64,000 nucleotides of DNA, from positions 124,001 through 188,000 of the forward strand of contig JBCDHW010000002.1 in the NCBI GenBank assembly GCA_038749595.1, written 5' to 3'. Of this stretch, positions 1-9,969 are shown piece after piece. Within the stretch, counting starts at the first letter, position 1. Each line of letters begins with the position of its first letter. Origin of the DNA: Parvularcula sp038749595. GTDB lineage: Bacteria; Pseudomonadota; Alphaproteobacteria; Caulobacterales; Parvularculaceae. The position numbers and the translations under genes were made by a program. Below the pieces are notes generated by a model, which saw only the letters and a list, made by a program, of their open reading frames with translations, did not search any database and was not told the DNA's origin.

Positions 1-1522
1 ATTTGGGTCCAGAACCGAGCTCTTCGCGCACGGCGTCGAGCGTCCGCTGAAGGAAGACATCCTCCGCCGCAAACGGCGCTGATGGGATGCTGATGTCCGG
101 CCGGACACCGCGGTCGGATCGATCGCCCGATGGCCGAATGATCAGCGCTTTCGGGAACCCGACGGTGAGGCCCGAATGGGGCAGCGTGAAGGTTTCCATA
201 GCGCCATAACTGGTGGCGAGGTCAGACGTTTCTTCCCCCGTGATCGTCGCGAAGCCGTAGTCTTGCAGGATCGCGGCGACATTCACGGCGTTGGAGTAGC
301 TGTAGCGGTCGATGATCGCATAGACCGGACCTTCAAAGCGGACGCCAAGGCGCGGCTCTGTCAGCGGGATCTCGAACGAGAAGGTTTCACCATACGGGGT
401 CGCGTTGTAGCCCTCCGCTAGCTGGGATGAAACGCCACCGGCCATGTCTGGGTTGAGATCAAGGCGCGCCTGATTCGACGCCTGCGCTTGCGGGCTTGAG
501 CGAACCTGGAAGTCTGAGACGAAGCGGAAGGGCTCGTCGGCAAACCAAGCGATCATATGGTCTGAGAACGAATTATCCCCACCCGGATTTTGCCGCAGGT
601 CAATGATCAGTGCACGGGCGCCTTCGGCGAGGAAGGTGTCAAAGCTCTCATCAATAAATGCTTTGAAAGCAGAATTGTCCCAAGGGTTCTCCGGATTCTC
701 GATCCCGTAGAATGGGCCGGGTTGGAGATAGGCAATCCCGTCGTCGAGCATTTCGGCTTTCCGGCCTGACGCATCGAAGACGAAGACGTCACCCTGGTCG
801 CTCTCCGTTGCGGTGCGTGCACGGAGCGTTTCGAGGTTGATCGTCTCGACGGCGACCTCTCGGGAAGCTCCGCCCCCACGAGAAAGGGTCAGGGAGATTG
901 TATCGGCGGGCCCTTGATCTTCCAACAGGTGGAACGGGAAGGAAAACTCTAGGAGGCTGCCCGCGAGGTAGGCGTTGTCCGCTGAAATCTGTCGGTAGAG
1001 GCGCTGAAGGAGCGGGCCGATCGGTTCCCCGTTGACCGCGATGATCTCATCGCCCGGCGCAACGCTCGGGTCATAGCTGAGCTGGACAAACATCCTGTCG
1101 CCGCGGACGCGGGGGAAGACCGGGAGCGCCTTGCCGCCCGCCTCGCGATACCGGGACCAGACGGCGGAGACACCTTCGACCCGGGCATGGGCGATGTTTC
1201 CAAACGCCGTGAACCGCTGGAACAGGAACACCGCTTCACTGGGGCGGAGCGGCTGATCGAAACTGTTGAGTGTTGCGTCGAATAAACGGTCATAAGCCGG
1301 CTTCGTTTGCCGGGCATAGAGGTCAAAGTGGGCCTCTTGTAAGCCCTGATAGAGACTGGTCAGATCCTCGCGGAGCTGGCCCGGCGATAGGATGGGTTCA
1401 TCGGGCGCAAACGCGGCCGCGGGGAGATCAGGAACGGTACCGAGGGATGTGATGGGATCAGGGCCACTGGCGCAGGATGCGATGCCAGCGCAGGCAGCAA
1501 GTGTGAGAGAAAGACGACGCAT
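1..1522 (-). CDS. S41 family peptidase, lipoprotein (3' end beyond window)
   Basis: The frame opens with ATG at 1522 and runs without a stop off the left edge (at least 507 residues). The N-terminus is a lipoprotein signal with a lipobox ending IASC (Cys17), so the protein is probably membrane-anchored and faces the periplasm. A PDZ-like stretch (PGDEIIAVNGEPIG) precedes the S41 core. That core has a strand ending DLRQNPGG and the segment YSYSNAVNVAAIL, where the second Ser of SYSN fits the nucleophile of tail-specific/tricorn-type proteases. It is divergent from the CadC-like regulator at 1661, with 138 bases between. The substrate is unknown. The family call is firm; the C-terminus is not visible. 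Confidence 0.8.
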   Translation of the reverse strand, partial: MRRLSLTLAACAGIASCASGPDPITSLGTVPDLPAAAFAPDEPILSPGQLREDLTSLYQGLQEAHFDLYARQTKPAYDRLFDATLNSFDQPLRPSEAVFLFQRFTAFGNIAHARVEGVSAVWSRYREAGGKALPVFPRVRGDRMFVQLSYDPSVAPGDEIIAVNGEPIGPLLQRLYRQISADNAYLAGSLLEFSFPFHLLEDQGPADTISLTLSRGGGASREVAVETINLETLRARTATESDQGDVFVFDASGRKAEMLDDGIAYLQPGPFYGIENPENPWDNSAFKAFIDESFDTFLAEGARALIIDLRQNPGGDNSFSDHMIAWFADEPFRFVSDFQVRSSPQAQASNQARLDLNPDMAGGVSSQLAEGYNATPYGETFSFEIPLTEPRLGVRFEGPVYAIIDRYSYSNAVNVAAILQDYGFATITGEETSDLATSYGAMETFTLPHSGLTVGFPKALIIRPSGDRSDRGVRPDISIPSAPFAAEDVFLQRTLDAVREELGSGPK

Positions 1523-1660
1523 GGAGACGATCCTTGGTAGCGGTGATTAATGGCGTCGGTCTTCGTGAAAACACAGGGCTGGACCGATGACCCGCGCCTC
1601 CTTTTCTCCTGACGAAAACCTGATCACCTTGTCGCGCTTCACTTTTTTGAATGCGTACGC

Positions 1661-2920
1661 ATGTCTGACGCTATGACCAATCTCCCCGTGACAGCACCCT
1701 TTCGGCTCGGCTCCTGGACAGTCGATCTGGCGAGCGGAACACTGACCAATCCGGAAGGCGGATCGGAGCGGATGGAGCCGAAGGTTTCTGATCTGCTCAG
1801 AATATTGATTGAGGCAGAAGGACATGTCGTGTCGCGCGACGCCCTGTTTGAGCGCCTTTGGCCGGGGACTATCGTCGGTGAGGACACGCTCAGCCGGACG
1901 GTTTTCAAGCTCAGAAAAGCGCTGGGCGATGCCCCGAAGAGCCCCACCTTTGTCGAAACGGTGCCGAAGCGGGGATACCGCTTGCTGCAAGCGCCGCAAC
2001 CGTTGCAACAATCCGTGCCACCGCGGCGGATGCGACTGGCAGCCATTGCAGCATCGGCTGTTTTGATCGGTGGGGTCGCAGGAATGCTGATTGTGACCAA
2101 CCGCGGCAACGTTGCAGCGCCTTCCGCCGCGATAACAGCCGCGCCGATTACCGACATCGAGCGTGCTACGGCGCGGTACATGCACTTCACGCGTGCGGAT
2201 AACGAAGCCGCAATCGAGCTCTATCAGCGGGTGCTCAGTGGCCCCGCCCCCGACCCCCGGGCCCAGGCGGGTTTAGCGGGGGCTCTTGTTCAACGCGTTG
2301 TACGCTGGCCACGGGCGATCGGCATCGACGCAGACGGCGCCACGAGCATTGAAGAGGCCCTGCGCCGCGGCCTCGTCGATCGAGCGGCCGCCAAGGATGT
2401 CCTGGCGCAGGCAAGCCAACTTGCCGAAGCAGCAACCAGGCGGGCACCCGATTATGTCGACGGTTGGCGGATAGTCGGGCTGGTGCGCTCGGCGCAACGC
2501 GATATCGATGGCGCTATGGCGGCCTATCGCGAGGCCTTGAAGCGGGATCCGGATAATTGGGCTGTGCAGATCAACGTCTCGGAGCTGCAGCATATCGAGG
2601 GGAATACGGAGCAATCCTATGCGACGCTTTCCTCTGCATACGATGCAATGCGCAGCGTTTCAGGAGCAGAGCGAGACCGTGCCTTACCCTGGCGGGCAGG
2701 CATCGGCCTGATCATTGCTGAAAAAGACCTCGACGCAGGACGCCTTGACGCCGCTGAACGATGGTACCGCCGGATCCTCCGGGATGAGCCATTCCATGAG
2801 GAAACGACCCAGAAGCTGGCAGCATTGCTGGAGCAAACTGGGCGCGAAGAAGAAGGCAGAACGCTCTGTGCGACCCACGAGGAGCGCACCGGCGCGCTCC
2901 TCGCGTGCGCGACCGACTAG
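1661..2920 (+). CDS. CadC-like membrane transcriptional regulator with TPR domain
   Basis: Protein of 419 residues. Residues about 10-105 form an OmpR/PhoB-type winged helix (EGHVVSRDALFERLWP, then FKLRKALGD and the wing VPKRGYRL). No receiver domain precedes it, the layout of ToxR/CadC regulators. A single hydrophobic helix (about 125-147, AAIAASAVLIGGVAGMLIV) should cross the inner membrane. The periplasmic part is alpha-helical with TPR-like repeats (about 270-310 and 350-405). It probably senses an envelope or extracellular signal. The divergent S41 lipoprotein gene is a natural target, but that is inference. Its stop codon overlaps that of the convergent propeller gene within CTAG at 2917-2920. 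Confidence 0.8.
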   Translation: MSDAMTNLPVTAPFRLGSWTVDLASGTLTNPEGGSERMEPKVSDLLRILIEAEGHVVSRDALFERLWPGTIVGEDTLSRTVFKLRKALGDAPKSPTFVETVPKRGYRLLQAPQPLQQSVPPRRMRLAAIAASAVLIGGVAGMLIVTNRGNVAAPSAAITAAPITDIERATARYMHFTRADNEAAIELYQRVLSGPAPDPRAQAGLAGALVQRVVRWPRAIGIDADGATSIEEALRRGLVDRAAAKDVLAQASQLAEAATRRAPDYVDGWRIVGLVRSAQRDIDGAMAAYREALKRDPDNWAVQINVSELQHIEGNTEQSYATLSSAYDAMRSVSGAERDRALPWRAGIGLIIAEKDLDAGRLDAAERWYRRILRDEPFHEETTQKLAALLEQTGREEEGRTLCATHEERTGALLACATD

Positions 2921-5900
2921 TTCTGCTGGAGATCGTCGTCCGCCTTCGCCTCAGCCTCCGCACGCTCCTTCGCCTTCACCGCACCCTCTTCGGCTTGGCT
3001 TTCCGTCAGTGCAGGGAGGATAATCCCTGGGGCCTTCGCTTTGGCGTAGGCCGCCTGGTAGTCCGCCATCGCCCCCGCCATGAAGGCGTCCCGCGCCGAC
3101 ATGGCCTCGTTCCAACGCGTTTCCAGATCGGCGAACCGGTCCCGCATCCCCTTGGTAAGGCCCGTGGTCGTCTCGTCCACGTTTCCATAGAGGAACTGAA
3201 GGTCCGTAGCCAGACGATCAGGGAAGTTGAGGACGTCTTGGAAGCCTTCGCGTTTGAAATTCGCAACGCTTTCACGCCACGCGTCCGCCTCCTCGATCAG
3301 GGATTCGGCCGCAGCGATCAACGCTTCGTCGCCGCTGGTGGCCTCGAGGCTCGCCTTGTGGGTGGATGCTTGCGCCTTTGCGGCGTCCACCGCAGCAATC
3401 GAGCGGTGAAGGCCGTCGATCATGCCGCGCAGCGCACCAAGCGTTTCTTGCTGCTCAGCAATTTGCGCATCGGATGTCTCGAGCCGCGGGTCCCAAGCGA
3501 CGGTCAGCGGCGCCTCAGCAACCTCATCGCCGAGGCTGAGCCGGACTTTGTACGTTGCCGGACCAACGCGGTGCCCGGTGACGCCGTCATCGTCCCCTGC
3601 GACGTGGTAAAGCCCTGGTGCCGGAGCAGCACTCTTCACCCGGTGGTCCCACGTGAAGACGTTCAACCCCTCCGCATAGGGAAGGTGTTCACCGCTCCCC
3701 TCTTCGCCAGTCTCTACATCTGCCTCAAATTTCCGAACAACCTCGCCATCGGCGTCGAGAATTTCTAGAACGAGATCGCTGTCCTCGAGGTCAGGCACGT
3801 CAGCCAAGCGGTAGAAGATCAGTGCACCGTCGTCTTCGGCGGGATTGGACGCATCGCTGCCGCCCGCGCCGCCACCTGTCTCGCGGCGGACCGAGGCCTC
3901 CGGCTGATAAAGCGCGAGTGCAGTATCAGCCATCTTCTCCGGATCGCCTTCGCGGATGACATTGAGGCTATCGAGAACGTAGAAGCCGCGCCCCTGCGTA
4001 GCGACCACGAGGTCGCCGTGATGCACCTTCATATCGGTAATCGGCGTATGCGGAAGATTGAGCTGGAGCGCTGACCAGTCGTCGCCGTCGTTCCACGAGA
4101 CGTAGAGCCCCGTTTCTGTGCCGGCGTAGAGCAGCCCCTCAACCTCAGGATCCTCGCGGACGACACGGACGAAAAGCGCATCGTCGGGCAACCCGCTGTC
4201 AATGCGTGACCAGGTCCGCCCGAGATTGTCTGTCCGGTAAATATGCGGCGTGCGGTCGCCGAATTTGTAGCGGGTGGCCACCACGTAGGCGCTGTCTTCA
4301 TCGTGCGGAGACGGATCAATCGCGTTGATCAGCGACTCAGGCAACGCGGCTGGCGTCACGTTATCCCAGGTCTCACCACCGTCTTTCGTGACGTGAACAA
4401 GGCCGTCGTCAGACCCGGCCCACATCACATCTCCCGTATGCGGACTTTCGGCGAGATAGGCAATTGTGTTGTAGTTCTCCGAAACTTCGTTCGTGATCGG
4501 CGCGCCCATGGGCCCCTGTTTCTCAGGGTCGTTTCGCGTGAGGTCTTGGCTGATCGCCTCCCAGGAATATCCCCGATCCGTTGAGCGGAACACCGCCTCG
4601 CCTGCGTGGTAGATCACATCGGGGTTGTGATCTGACACAACGATTGGCGCGTTCCAATTGAACCGATGTTTGCGGTCCTTCGGATCGACTCCGAAAGCGA
4701 GCTCGGGGTAACCGTTCACATCGCGGCGAATGTTCGTCTGCAGATCAAATTCGCTGATGGTCCCGAGATAGCTGCCGGCGTAAATGTACCGCATGTCCTC
4801 AGCATCAGAAAAATCGACGAAAGCGCTCTCTCCACCGCCGATCGACTGGAAGTCTTCGCGGCCCAAGCTGCCGTCAAGGCCGCGGCTGGCGATCGCGATC
4901 GTCGAGTTGTCCTGCTGGCCCGCGTAGATACGGTAAGGGAACCTATTGTCCGCGTTGATCCGGTAGAATTGGGCCGTTGGCTGATTGTTTTGCGTTGACC
5001 AGGTGCGGCCCGCATCATAGCTGACTGTGCCGCCGCCATCGTTGCCGAGGATCATGACATCGGGGTCGTTCGGATTGATCCAAAGATCGTGCTGGTCCGT
5101 ATGCGGATTGCGAATGTTGGAGAATGTCTTTCCGCCGTCCACGGAACGTAGAAACGGCGCGCTGAGAACATAAACCGTGTTCGCGTCTTGCGGGTCAGCG
5201 AAGATATCCATGTAGTACCATGAACGCTGCTGCACGGCGCGGGTTTTGTTGACGTGGGACCAGCTCTCGCCGCCATCGTCCGAGCGATAGACGCCCCCTT
5301 TGCCATCGGCCGCTTCGACAACCGCAAAGACCAAACCCGGCTGGGCGCCGGATGGCGCGACGCCGATCTTGCCCATCTCGCCCGGCAGATCGTCGGTAAG
5401 CTCCGTCCAACTCGCGCCGCCATCGGCACTCTTCCAAATCCCTGAGCCCGAACCGCCCGAACGGATCAACCATGGCGTACGCTGATGGTCCCAGAGCGCG
5501 GCGTAGAGAATGCGCGGGTTGCTCGGATCCATCTTCAGGTCGACCGCGCCCGTTGTCTCATTTTCGCCGGCAAGAACTTTCGTCCAGCTCTCTCCTCCGT
5601 CCTCGGTCAAGTAGATGCCCCGCTCGTCGCTGGGCGCCCAGATATCGCCCTGCGCCGCGACGAACCAACGATCAGGATCGTTGGGATCAATCACCACGGC
5701 AGAGATTTGACGCGTGTCTTCGAGGCCGACATGCCGCCAGGTTTCACCGGCATCGGTGGAGACGTAGACGCCGTCGCCTTGAGAAGACGAAACGCCGCGG
5801 AACGGGGACTCGCCCATCCCGACGACCACAACGTTCGGATCGGACGGCGCCACGGCGACAGCGCCTACGGATCCCGTTTTGAACGTCTCGTCAGACAGCA

Positions 5901-6183
5901 CGGACCAGCTGGCACCGCCGTTTTCCGTCTTCCAAACGCCGCCGCCGGTGGCGCCCATGTAGTAGGTCATGGTGTCCGAGGCATGGCCGGCAACGGCTGT
6001 CACCCGACCGCCGCGGGATGGGCCAATGCTCCGATATTCTAGCGCTTCACCGTAGAACGCATCGAGCGGCGCTTCGGCTGCGTCAGCACCGTGATCAGCC
6101 TGCACCGCAGTGATGGGCAGCGCCGCCGCTAAGGCCGCTATTCCGCAAGTCCGCAAAAACCAACCGCTTCTGGTGCTCGCCAT
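2917..6183 (-). CDS. Exported VPS10/sortilin-like beta-propeller protein (Asp-box repeats)
   Basis: Protein of 1088 residues with a Sec signal peptide ending near the AVQA-DHG junction. Residues about 50-750 hold many Asp-box/BNR repeats of the form S-x-D-x-G-x-[ST]-W (TENGGASWSV, STDAGETWRH, TEDGGESWTK, SADGGASWTE, SDDGGESWSH). These build sortilin-type propellers. The C-terminal third has a beta-rich segment, then helical, charged sequence rich in Ala, Lys and Glu. Bacterial members are secreted or periplasmic and often annotated as glycosyl hydrolases, but no catalytic residues are evident. A paralogue lies at 14912-18178. The start follows a GGGAGAGA ribosome site. Function is unknown; binding or processing of peptides or glycans is a guess. 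Confidence 0.82.
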   Translation of the reverse strand: MASTRSGWFLRTCGIAALAAALPITAVQADHGADAAEAPLDAFYGEALEYRSIGPSRGGRVTAVAGHASDTMTYYMGATGGGVWKTENGGASWSVLSDETFKTGSVGAVAVAPSDPNVVVVGMGESPFRGVSSSQGDGVYVSTDAGETWRHVGLEDTRQISAVVIDPNDPDRWFVAAQGDIWAPSDERGIYLTEDGGESWTKVLAGENETTGAVDLKMDPSNPRILYAALWDHQRTPWLIRSGGSGSGIWKSADGGASWTELTDDLPGEMGKIGVAPSGAQPGLVFAVVEAADGKGGVYRSDDGGESWSHVNKTRAVQQRSWYYMDIFADPQDANTVYVLSAPFLRSVDGGKTFSNIRNPHTDQHDLWINPNDPDVMILGNDGGGTVSYDAGRTWSTQNNQPTAQFYRINADNRFPYRIYAGQQDNSTIAIASRGLDGSLGREDFQSIGGGESAFVDFSDAEDMRYIYAGSYLGTISEFDLQTNIRRDVNGYPELAFGVDPKDRKHRFNWNAPIVVSDHNPDVIYHAGEAVFRSTDRGYSWEAISQDLTRNDPEKQGPMGAPITNEVSENYNTIAYLAESPHTGDVMWAGSDDGLVHVTKDGGETWDNVTPAALPESLINAIDPSPHDEDSAYVVATRYKFGDRTPHIYRTDNLGRTWSRIDSGLPDDALFVRVVREDPEVEGLLYAGTETGLYVSWNDGDDWSALQLNLPHTPITDMKVHHGDLVVATQGRGFYVLDSLNVIREGDPEKMADTALALYQPEASVRRETGGGAGGSDASNPAEDDGALIFYRLADVPDLEDSDLVLEILDADGEVVRKFEADVETGEEGSGEHLPYAEGLNVFTWDHRVKSAAPAPGLYHVAGDDDGVTGHRVGPATYKVRLSLGDEVAEAPLTVAWDPRLETSDAQIAEQQETLGALRGMIDGLHRSIAAVDAAKAQASTHKASLEATSGDEALIAAAESLIEEADAWRESVANFKREGFQDVLNFPDRLATDLQFLYGNVDETTTGLTKGMRDRFADLETRWNEAMSARDAFMAGAMADYQAAYAKAKAPGIILPALTESQAEEGAVKAKERAEAEAKADDDLQQN

Positions 6184-6359
6184 GATGTCTCTCCCATGCG
6201 CTGCGCGCTTTCGTCTTCACCGACGGCAGAGCTCGGGCCCTGCGTCTCCGCCGCGAAGCTAACACCAGAAACCACAACATGGATACAACATCGCGCGGTC
6301 ATCGGCAGTAGGCCGCAGCGTCGCTTGAACAGGCCGCGGCGGCGCTCTACGGCCATTGG

Positions 6360-7901
6360 ATGAGCTGGACAAAAGAGCTTGAAGAGCTGCGTCGCCGGGA
6401 AGCGATGGCTGAAGAAATGGGCGGCGCCGAGAAGGTGGCGCGCCAGCACGCGCGCGGCAAGCAAGACGCGCGCAAACGCATCGCCGACCTCCTCGATCCC
6501 AACAGCTTTCGCGAAATCGGCAAGACCGCGGGGACCGCGTCTTACGACGCGCAAGGCGATTTGCAGCATCTCGCGGCGTCGAATTTCATCTTCGGACGTG
6601 GCCGGATCCAAGGTCGACCGATCGTTGCGACCGCGGATGACTTCACTGTCCGAGGCGGCGCGGCAGACGCCGCCATTCACCGCAAGTTCGTGCAAGCCGA
6701 GCAGATGGCGCATGAACTGAAAATGCCCCTTGTGCGGATGATCGATGGGACCGGTGGTGGCGGTTCGGTCAAAATGCTTGAGGATATGGGGTTTACCTAT
6801 GTTCCGTTCGTTCCGGGCTGGGACCATGTCGTCGAGAACCTAAACACCGTACCCGTTGTATCGCTGGCTTTAGGGCCGACGGCGGGTCTCGGCGCAGCGC
6901 GGGTGGTCGCGTCCCATTATTCCGTCATGGTCCGGAACGTTGCGCAATTGTTCACGGCTGGGCCAGCCGTCGCCGCGTTTCTGGGCGAAGAGCTCAGCAA
7001 AGAAGAACTGGGCGGCGCCGACATCCATACGCGCAACGGCGTCGTTGATGACGAGGCGGATACCGAGCTTGAGGCAATGCTCCGTTGCCGGACGTTTCTT
7101 TCGTACCTTCCGTCTCACACCGGCGCACTCGCGTCGCGCCCGGAACCCACCGATAACCCGGATCGCCGCGATGAAAGCCTTTTGACCACCGTGCCCCGCG
7201 ATGCGCGACAGACCTACTCGATGCGAAAAGTGCTCGAGGCTGTGATGGACCACGGTTCTGTTTTTGAAATGGGCAAAGCGTGGGGCAAAGCGGCGATCAC
7301 CGCCTTTGCCAGGCTCGACGGATGGCCGGTCGCCATCATCGCCAACAATCCCTCCTATCTAGGTGGATCGTGGACCGCCAAAACGAGCGAGAAGGTCGAG
7401 CGTTTCGTTCAGCTTGCAGAACAGTTCCACCTCCCCGTTGTCCATTTCGTCGATAATCCGGGATTTATGATCGGTCTGGAAGCCGAGAAATCAGCCGTGA
7501 TCCGATACGGCGTCCGGGCGATGAATTCGATTTATTCCGCAACCGTTCCGTGGGCAACGATCATTACCCGGAAGGCTTACGGCATCGCAGGATCCGCGAT
7601 GTCGAACCATACGCGTTTTCAGTATCGCTTCGCGTGGCCGTCAGGTGACTGGGGGTCGTTGCCCTTGGATGGCGGCATCGAGGTCGCCTACAAGTCCGAA
7701 CTCGGAGCGAGCGCCGACCCCTCGGCTACGCTCAGTGCTATTCGTGAGCGGCTCGAGAAAGTCCGTTCACCGCTTCGCTCCGCTGAAAGGTTTGCGATCG
7801 AGGACATCATCGACCCGCGGGATACCCGACCGCTGCTCTGTGAATTCATCGAGCACGCTCAGCGTCAACTGGTAACGCGGGTCAGAGTTTCTGCAGGATA
7901 G
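6360..7901 (+). CDS. Acyl-CoA carboxylase carboxyltransferase (beta) subunit
   Basis: Protein of 513 residues, full length for the carboxyltransferase subunit of biotin-dependent acyl-CoA carboxylases (propionyl-, methylcrotonyl- or geranyl-CoA type). The N-terminal half has the crotonase-like fold with the acyl-CoA binding segment DGTGGGGSVKMLEDMGF. The C-terminal half has the carboxybiotin-side segment (PVVHFVDNPGFMIGLEAEKSAVIRYG, given in part). It would transfer CO2 from carboxybiotin to an acyl-CoA in the cytoplasm. No biotin carboxylase or BCCP gene is adjacent, so the partner must be elsewhere and the substrate cannot be set from context. It is divergent from the propeller gene; the 176-base gap should hold both promoters. 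Confidence 0.88.
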   Translation: MSWTKELEELRRREAMAEEMGGAEKVARQHARGKQDARKRIADLLDPNSFREIGKTAGTASYDAQGDLQHLAASNFIFGRGRIQGRPIVATADDFTVRGGAADAAIHRKFVQAEQMAHELKMPLVRMIDGTGGGGSVKMLEDMGFTYVPFVPGWDHVVENLNTVPVVSLALGPTAGLGAARVVASHYSVMVRNVAQLFTAGPAVAAFLGEELSKEELGGADIHTRNGVVDDEADTELEAMLRCRTFLSYLPSHTGALASRPEPTDNPDRRDESLLTTVPRDARQTYSMRKVLEAVMDHGSVFEMGKAWGKAAITAFARLDGWPVAIIANNPSYLGGSWTAKTSEKVERFVQLAEQFHLPVVHFVDNPGFMIGLEAEKSAVIRYGVRAMNSIYSATVPWATIITRKAYGIAGSAMSNHTRFQYRFAWPSGDWGSLPLDGGIEVAYKSELGASADPSATLSAIRERLEKVRSPLRSAERFAIEDIIDPRDTRPLLCEFIEHAQRQLVTRVRVSAG

Positions 7902-7915
7902 TCGCCAGTGGCAGT

Positions 7916-9688
7916 TTAAGACGTCGCCACGTAGGCGTCACTCAACTCAGCGGACGTCAACACTTTGTTCCATATGGCCAAATCGCGACAACAACAATTC
8001 TCCGCAGTCCGACCGTTCGCATACCCACCAACGCTGAACTGATAAGTTGGAGACGGATTAAAAACGAGCCCAGAAGGACCGTTGTAAGATGCAACCGCAA
8101 CCCCGTTGAGACACAATTGGCTGACGCCAGTGCCGCTATCATAAGTAATCCCCACATAAGCCCAGGCGTCCTGAACGATTGGCGCCGACATTTCTTGGAC
8201 GAAATTATTGCTGACCACTGATCCGCTTACGGTATTTTCGTTCGCCCGATAGCTCAGCATAAAGCGGATTTCGTCGGGATTCGACCGGTTATTCGAGCGC
8301 ATCCCGAACGCGGCACGGTCAACCCCAGCGGTTGTTGAACTGGGTTTAAACCACATCAGCGCCGTCCAATCCCCCGTGAAGGATGGTTCCGTATCCGGCA
8401 TCAACGCCTGGCCTGCGCTGCCAACTTCAACGACGTTGCCAAAAGTCGCATCACTGACAATCGTATTGCCTGAATGGGCGAGATGATTGGTACCAACACT
8501 ATCCGTGCCCGACAAATCCGCTAGGGCATAGCGATGCAACAACAGGCTTGTCGGGAATGTGGCACTGACGCCGGGCACGGAAACTGTTGGCGCCACGCCG
8601 AGTGGGCCCTCGCCTTTTCCGTTCCAGGCAGTAAGCGCGTAGTCGAGATCCTCCCCTGGCGGCGGCGATGCGTCGACGTAAGACGGCGTCGTCAAAACAT
8701 CCGTATTCAGCTTCGTCCAAACCGAGGATACAGCTAACTTTCTATAGACATCATAACCGAAAATCACCGATCCGTTGGACCCGCCCGGCGTACCGGTCAC
8801 AGTAACGTCGCCATTGGCTGAGGAGTAGACGGACGAGACTCCACCTGGTGCATTTGGTACGGACGCGGACGAGCTGCCGCTCACATGATAGCGTCGGGCG
8901 TGAAGCCGGGTGCCGATGGCTTGCATCGTTGCGGCGCTGTGATGAAGGCCATCGCCTCTGCTGGTGAACGGGCCGCCAGATGGTCCATCGGTATGCGCAC
9001 TAATCGCCGCGGTGTTGGCAATGCGATTGGGTGTATCAGTCCAGATCTCTGATAACGTGACGAGATCTGGATCATCGGTATACCCACTTGCACCAGGCGG
9101 CGTAATCAGTACCGCGCCAGTGGGCTCACCAATCGCGGTCTGAAAGGCGGTGATTGCAGCATCGTGCCGTTGTCCAGCAAAACGAACATCATCAGCAGAG
9201 GACCGTGCCTCTTTCTCGCCATTTCCCCAAATTGTCGCATAATGATCGACAGTATCACCCAGAGTCTCTAGCGCAGCCTTCGCTGCGATGTATCGAGACA
9301 CCTGATTGTTGAATAGAGAATCCCCGGCGTTCCATTTATTGTCTGCATACCCGCTTCCGCCCTGTCCTCCGTGGACGAACACAAGCTTTGCCGATGGATG
9401 TTGCGCGCGGAATGCGACAGAAAATGTGCGCGCAAACTCTAGCCCATCAGGGTTATCATTTCCGCCATAAAGATCCATGTCGTCGGATCCGGATAGCTGG
9501 TTCAGCGCGCCGGCTTGGGTGTATTCCCAGGTGTCGCTGGCCCAGGTTTGTCCAAGATCCGACGCATCCTGTCGGCGCGTGTTCGACTGACCATTGATGA
9601 CAACGATCTGTGTATTCACGAGTTCGACAGTTGTGACTTCGGGTACCACACCCTGAGAAGTTAACGAGAGGCCTAAACCAAGGTTCAT
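7916..9688 (-). CDS. SGNH/sialate-O-acetylesterase-like protein with LamG domain (phage-like)
   Basis: Protein of 590 residues without a signal peptide. Residues about 28-280 form an SGNH-type hydrolase. Block I is NGQSN with Ser35, a Gly-rich block is HGGQGGSG, the Asn block is WGNGEKEA, and the C-terminal D-x-x-H block is DGLHHSA. All four elements of a carbohydrate acetylesterase are therefore present. A fibronectin-III-like segment (about 290-370) links to a C-terminal LamG/concanavalin-like domain (about 385-590, with WTALMWFKP). A repetitive Gly/Leu N-terminus, no export signal and two small membrane-protein genes just upstream suggest a phage tail or receptor-modifying protein. The base composition looks more AT-rich than the neighbours. 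Family call good, phage origin inferred. Confidence 0.68.
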   Translation of the reverse strand: MNLGLGLSLTSQGVVPEVTTVELVNTQIVVINGQSNTRRQDASDLGQTWASDTWEYTQAGALNQLSGSDDMDLYGGNDNPDGLEFARTFSVAFRAQHPSAKLVFVHGGQGGSGYADNKWNAGDSLFNNQVSRYIAAKAALETLGDTVDHYATIWGNGEKEARSSADDVRFAGQRHDAAITAFQTAIGEPTGAVLITPPGASGYTDDPDLVTLSEIWTDTPNRIANTAAISAHTDGPSGGPFTSRGDGLHHSAATMQAIGTRLHARRYHVSGSSSASVPNAPGGVSSVYSSANGDVTVTGTPGGSNGSVIFGYDVYRKLAVSSVWTKLNTDVLTTPSYVDASPPPGEDLDYALTAWNGKGEGPLGVAPTVSVPGVSATFPTSLLLHRYALADLSGTDSVGTNHLAHSGNTIVSDATFGNVVEVGSAGQALMPDTEPSFTGDWTALMWFKPSSTTAGVDRAAFGMRSNNRSNPDEIRFMLSYRANENTVSGSVVSNNFVQEMSAPIVQDAWAYVGITYDSGTGVSQLCLNGVAVASYNGPSGLVFNPSPTYQFSVGGYANGRTAENCCCRDLAIWNKVLTSAELSDAYVATS

Positions 9689-9722
9689 CAGTACTACCCC
9701 ATTTTCCTAAATAGCATCGTGA

Positions 9723-9968
9723 TCAGTCGTGAGCGGTGTCTTCGTGCAAAAGGGCGACGTAGTCGCGACATGCCTTTGGCACGGAGGACGAATCAGTTTC
9801 TGGTTCGTACCAAGGCGCACACAGAACTTCTTGCAGCTCACGTCTGTCTTTTTGCGCTTGAGTGTACGTATACCGATCACCCACAAGACCGACGGCAATG
9901 AGCAAGACGATAAGAAGTGCCACTGCCCATTCTGTTCGGCGTTCCGCTTTTGACCGCTCACCAATCAT
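9723..9968 (-). CDS. Small single-helix membrane protein, possible spanin-like
   Basis: Protein of 81 residues. It has a basic N-terminus, one transmembrane helix (about 14-31, WAVALLIVLLIAVGLVG) and a charged C-terminal tail with two cysteines (LCAPWYEP and KACRDYV). An ATG at 9968 follows GAGGGAAATAG, a convincing ribosome site. It starts one base after the stop of the holin-like gene (9970) and lies 34 bases upstream of the SGNH gene, so the three form one unit. Size, topology and position resemble inner-membrane spanins or small lysis-cassette proteins, but there is no sequence motif to prove it. Confidence 0.55.
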   Translation of the reverse strand: MIGERSKAERRTEWAVALLIVLLIAVGLVGDRYTYTQAQKDRRELQEVLCAPWYEPETDSSSVPKACRDYVALLHEDTAHD

Positions 9969-9969
9969 T

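Noticed and set aside
2905..3768. Plus-strand frame of about 287 codons opposite the first propeller gene
   Set aside because: It is antisense to the C-terminus of the propeller protein and overlaps the end of the CadC-like gene without a ribosome site.
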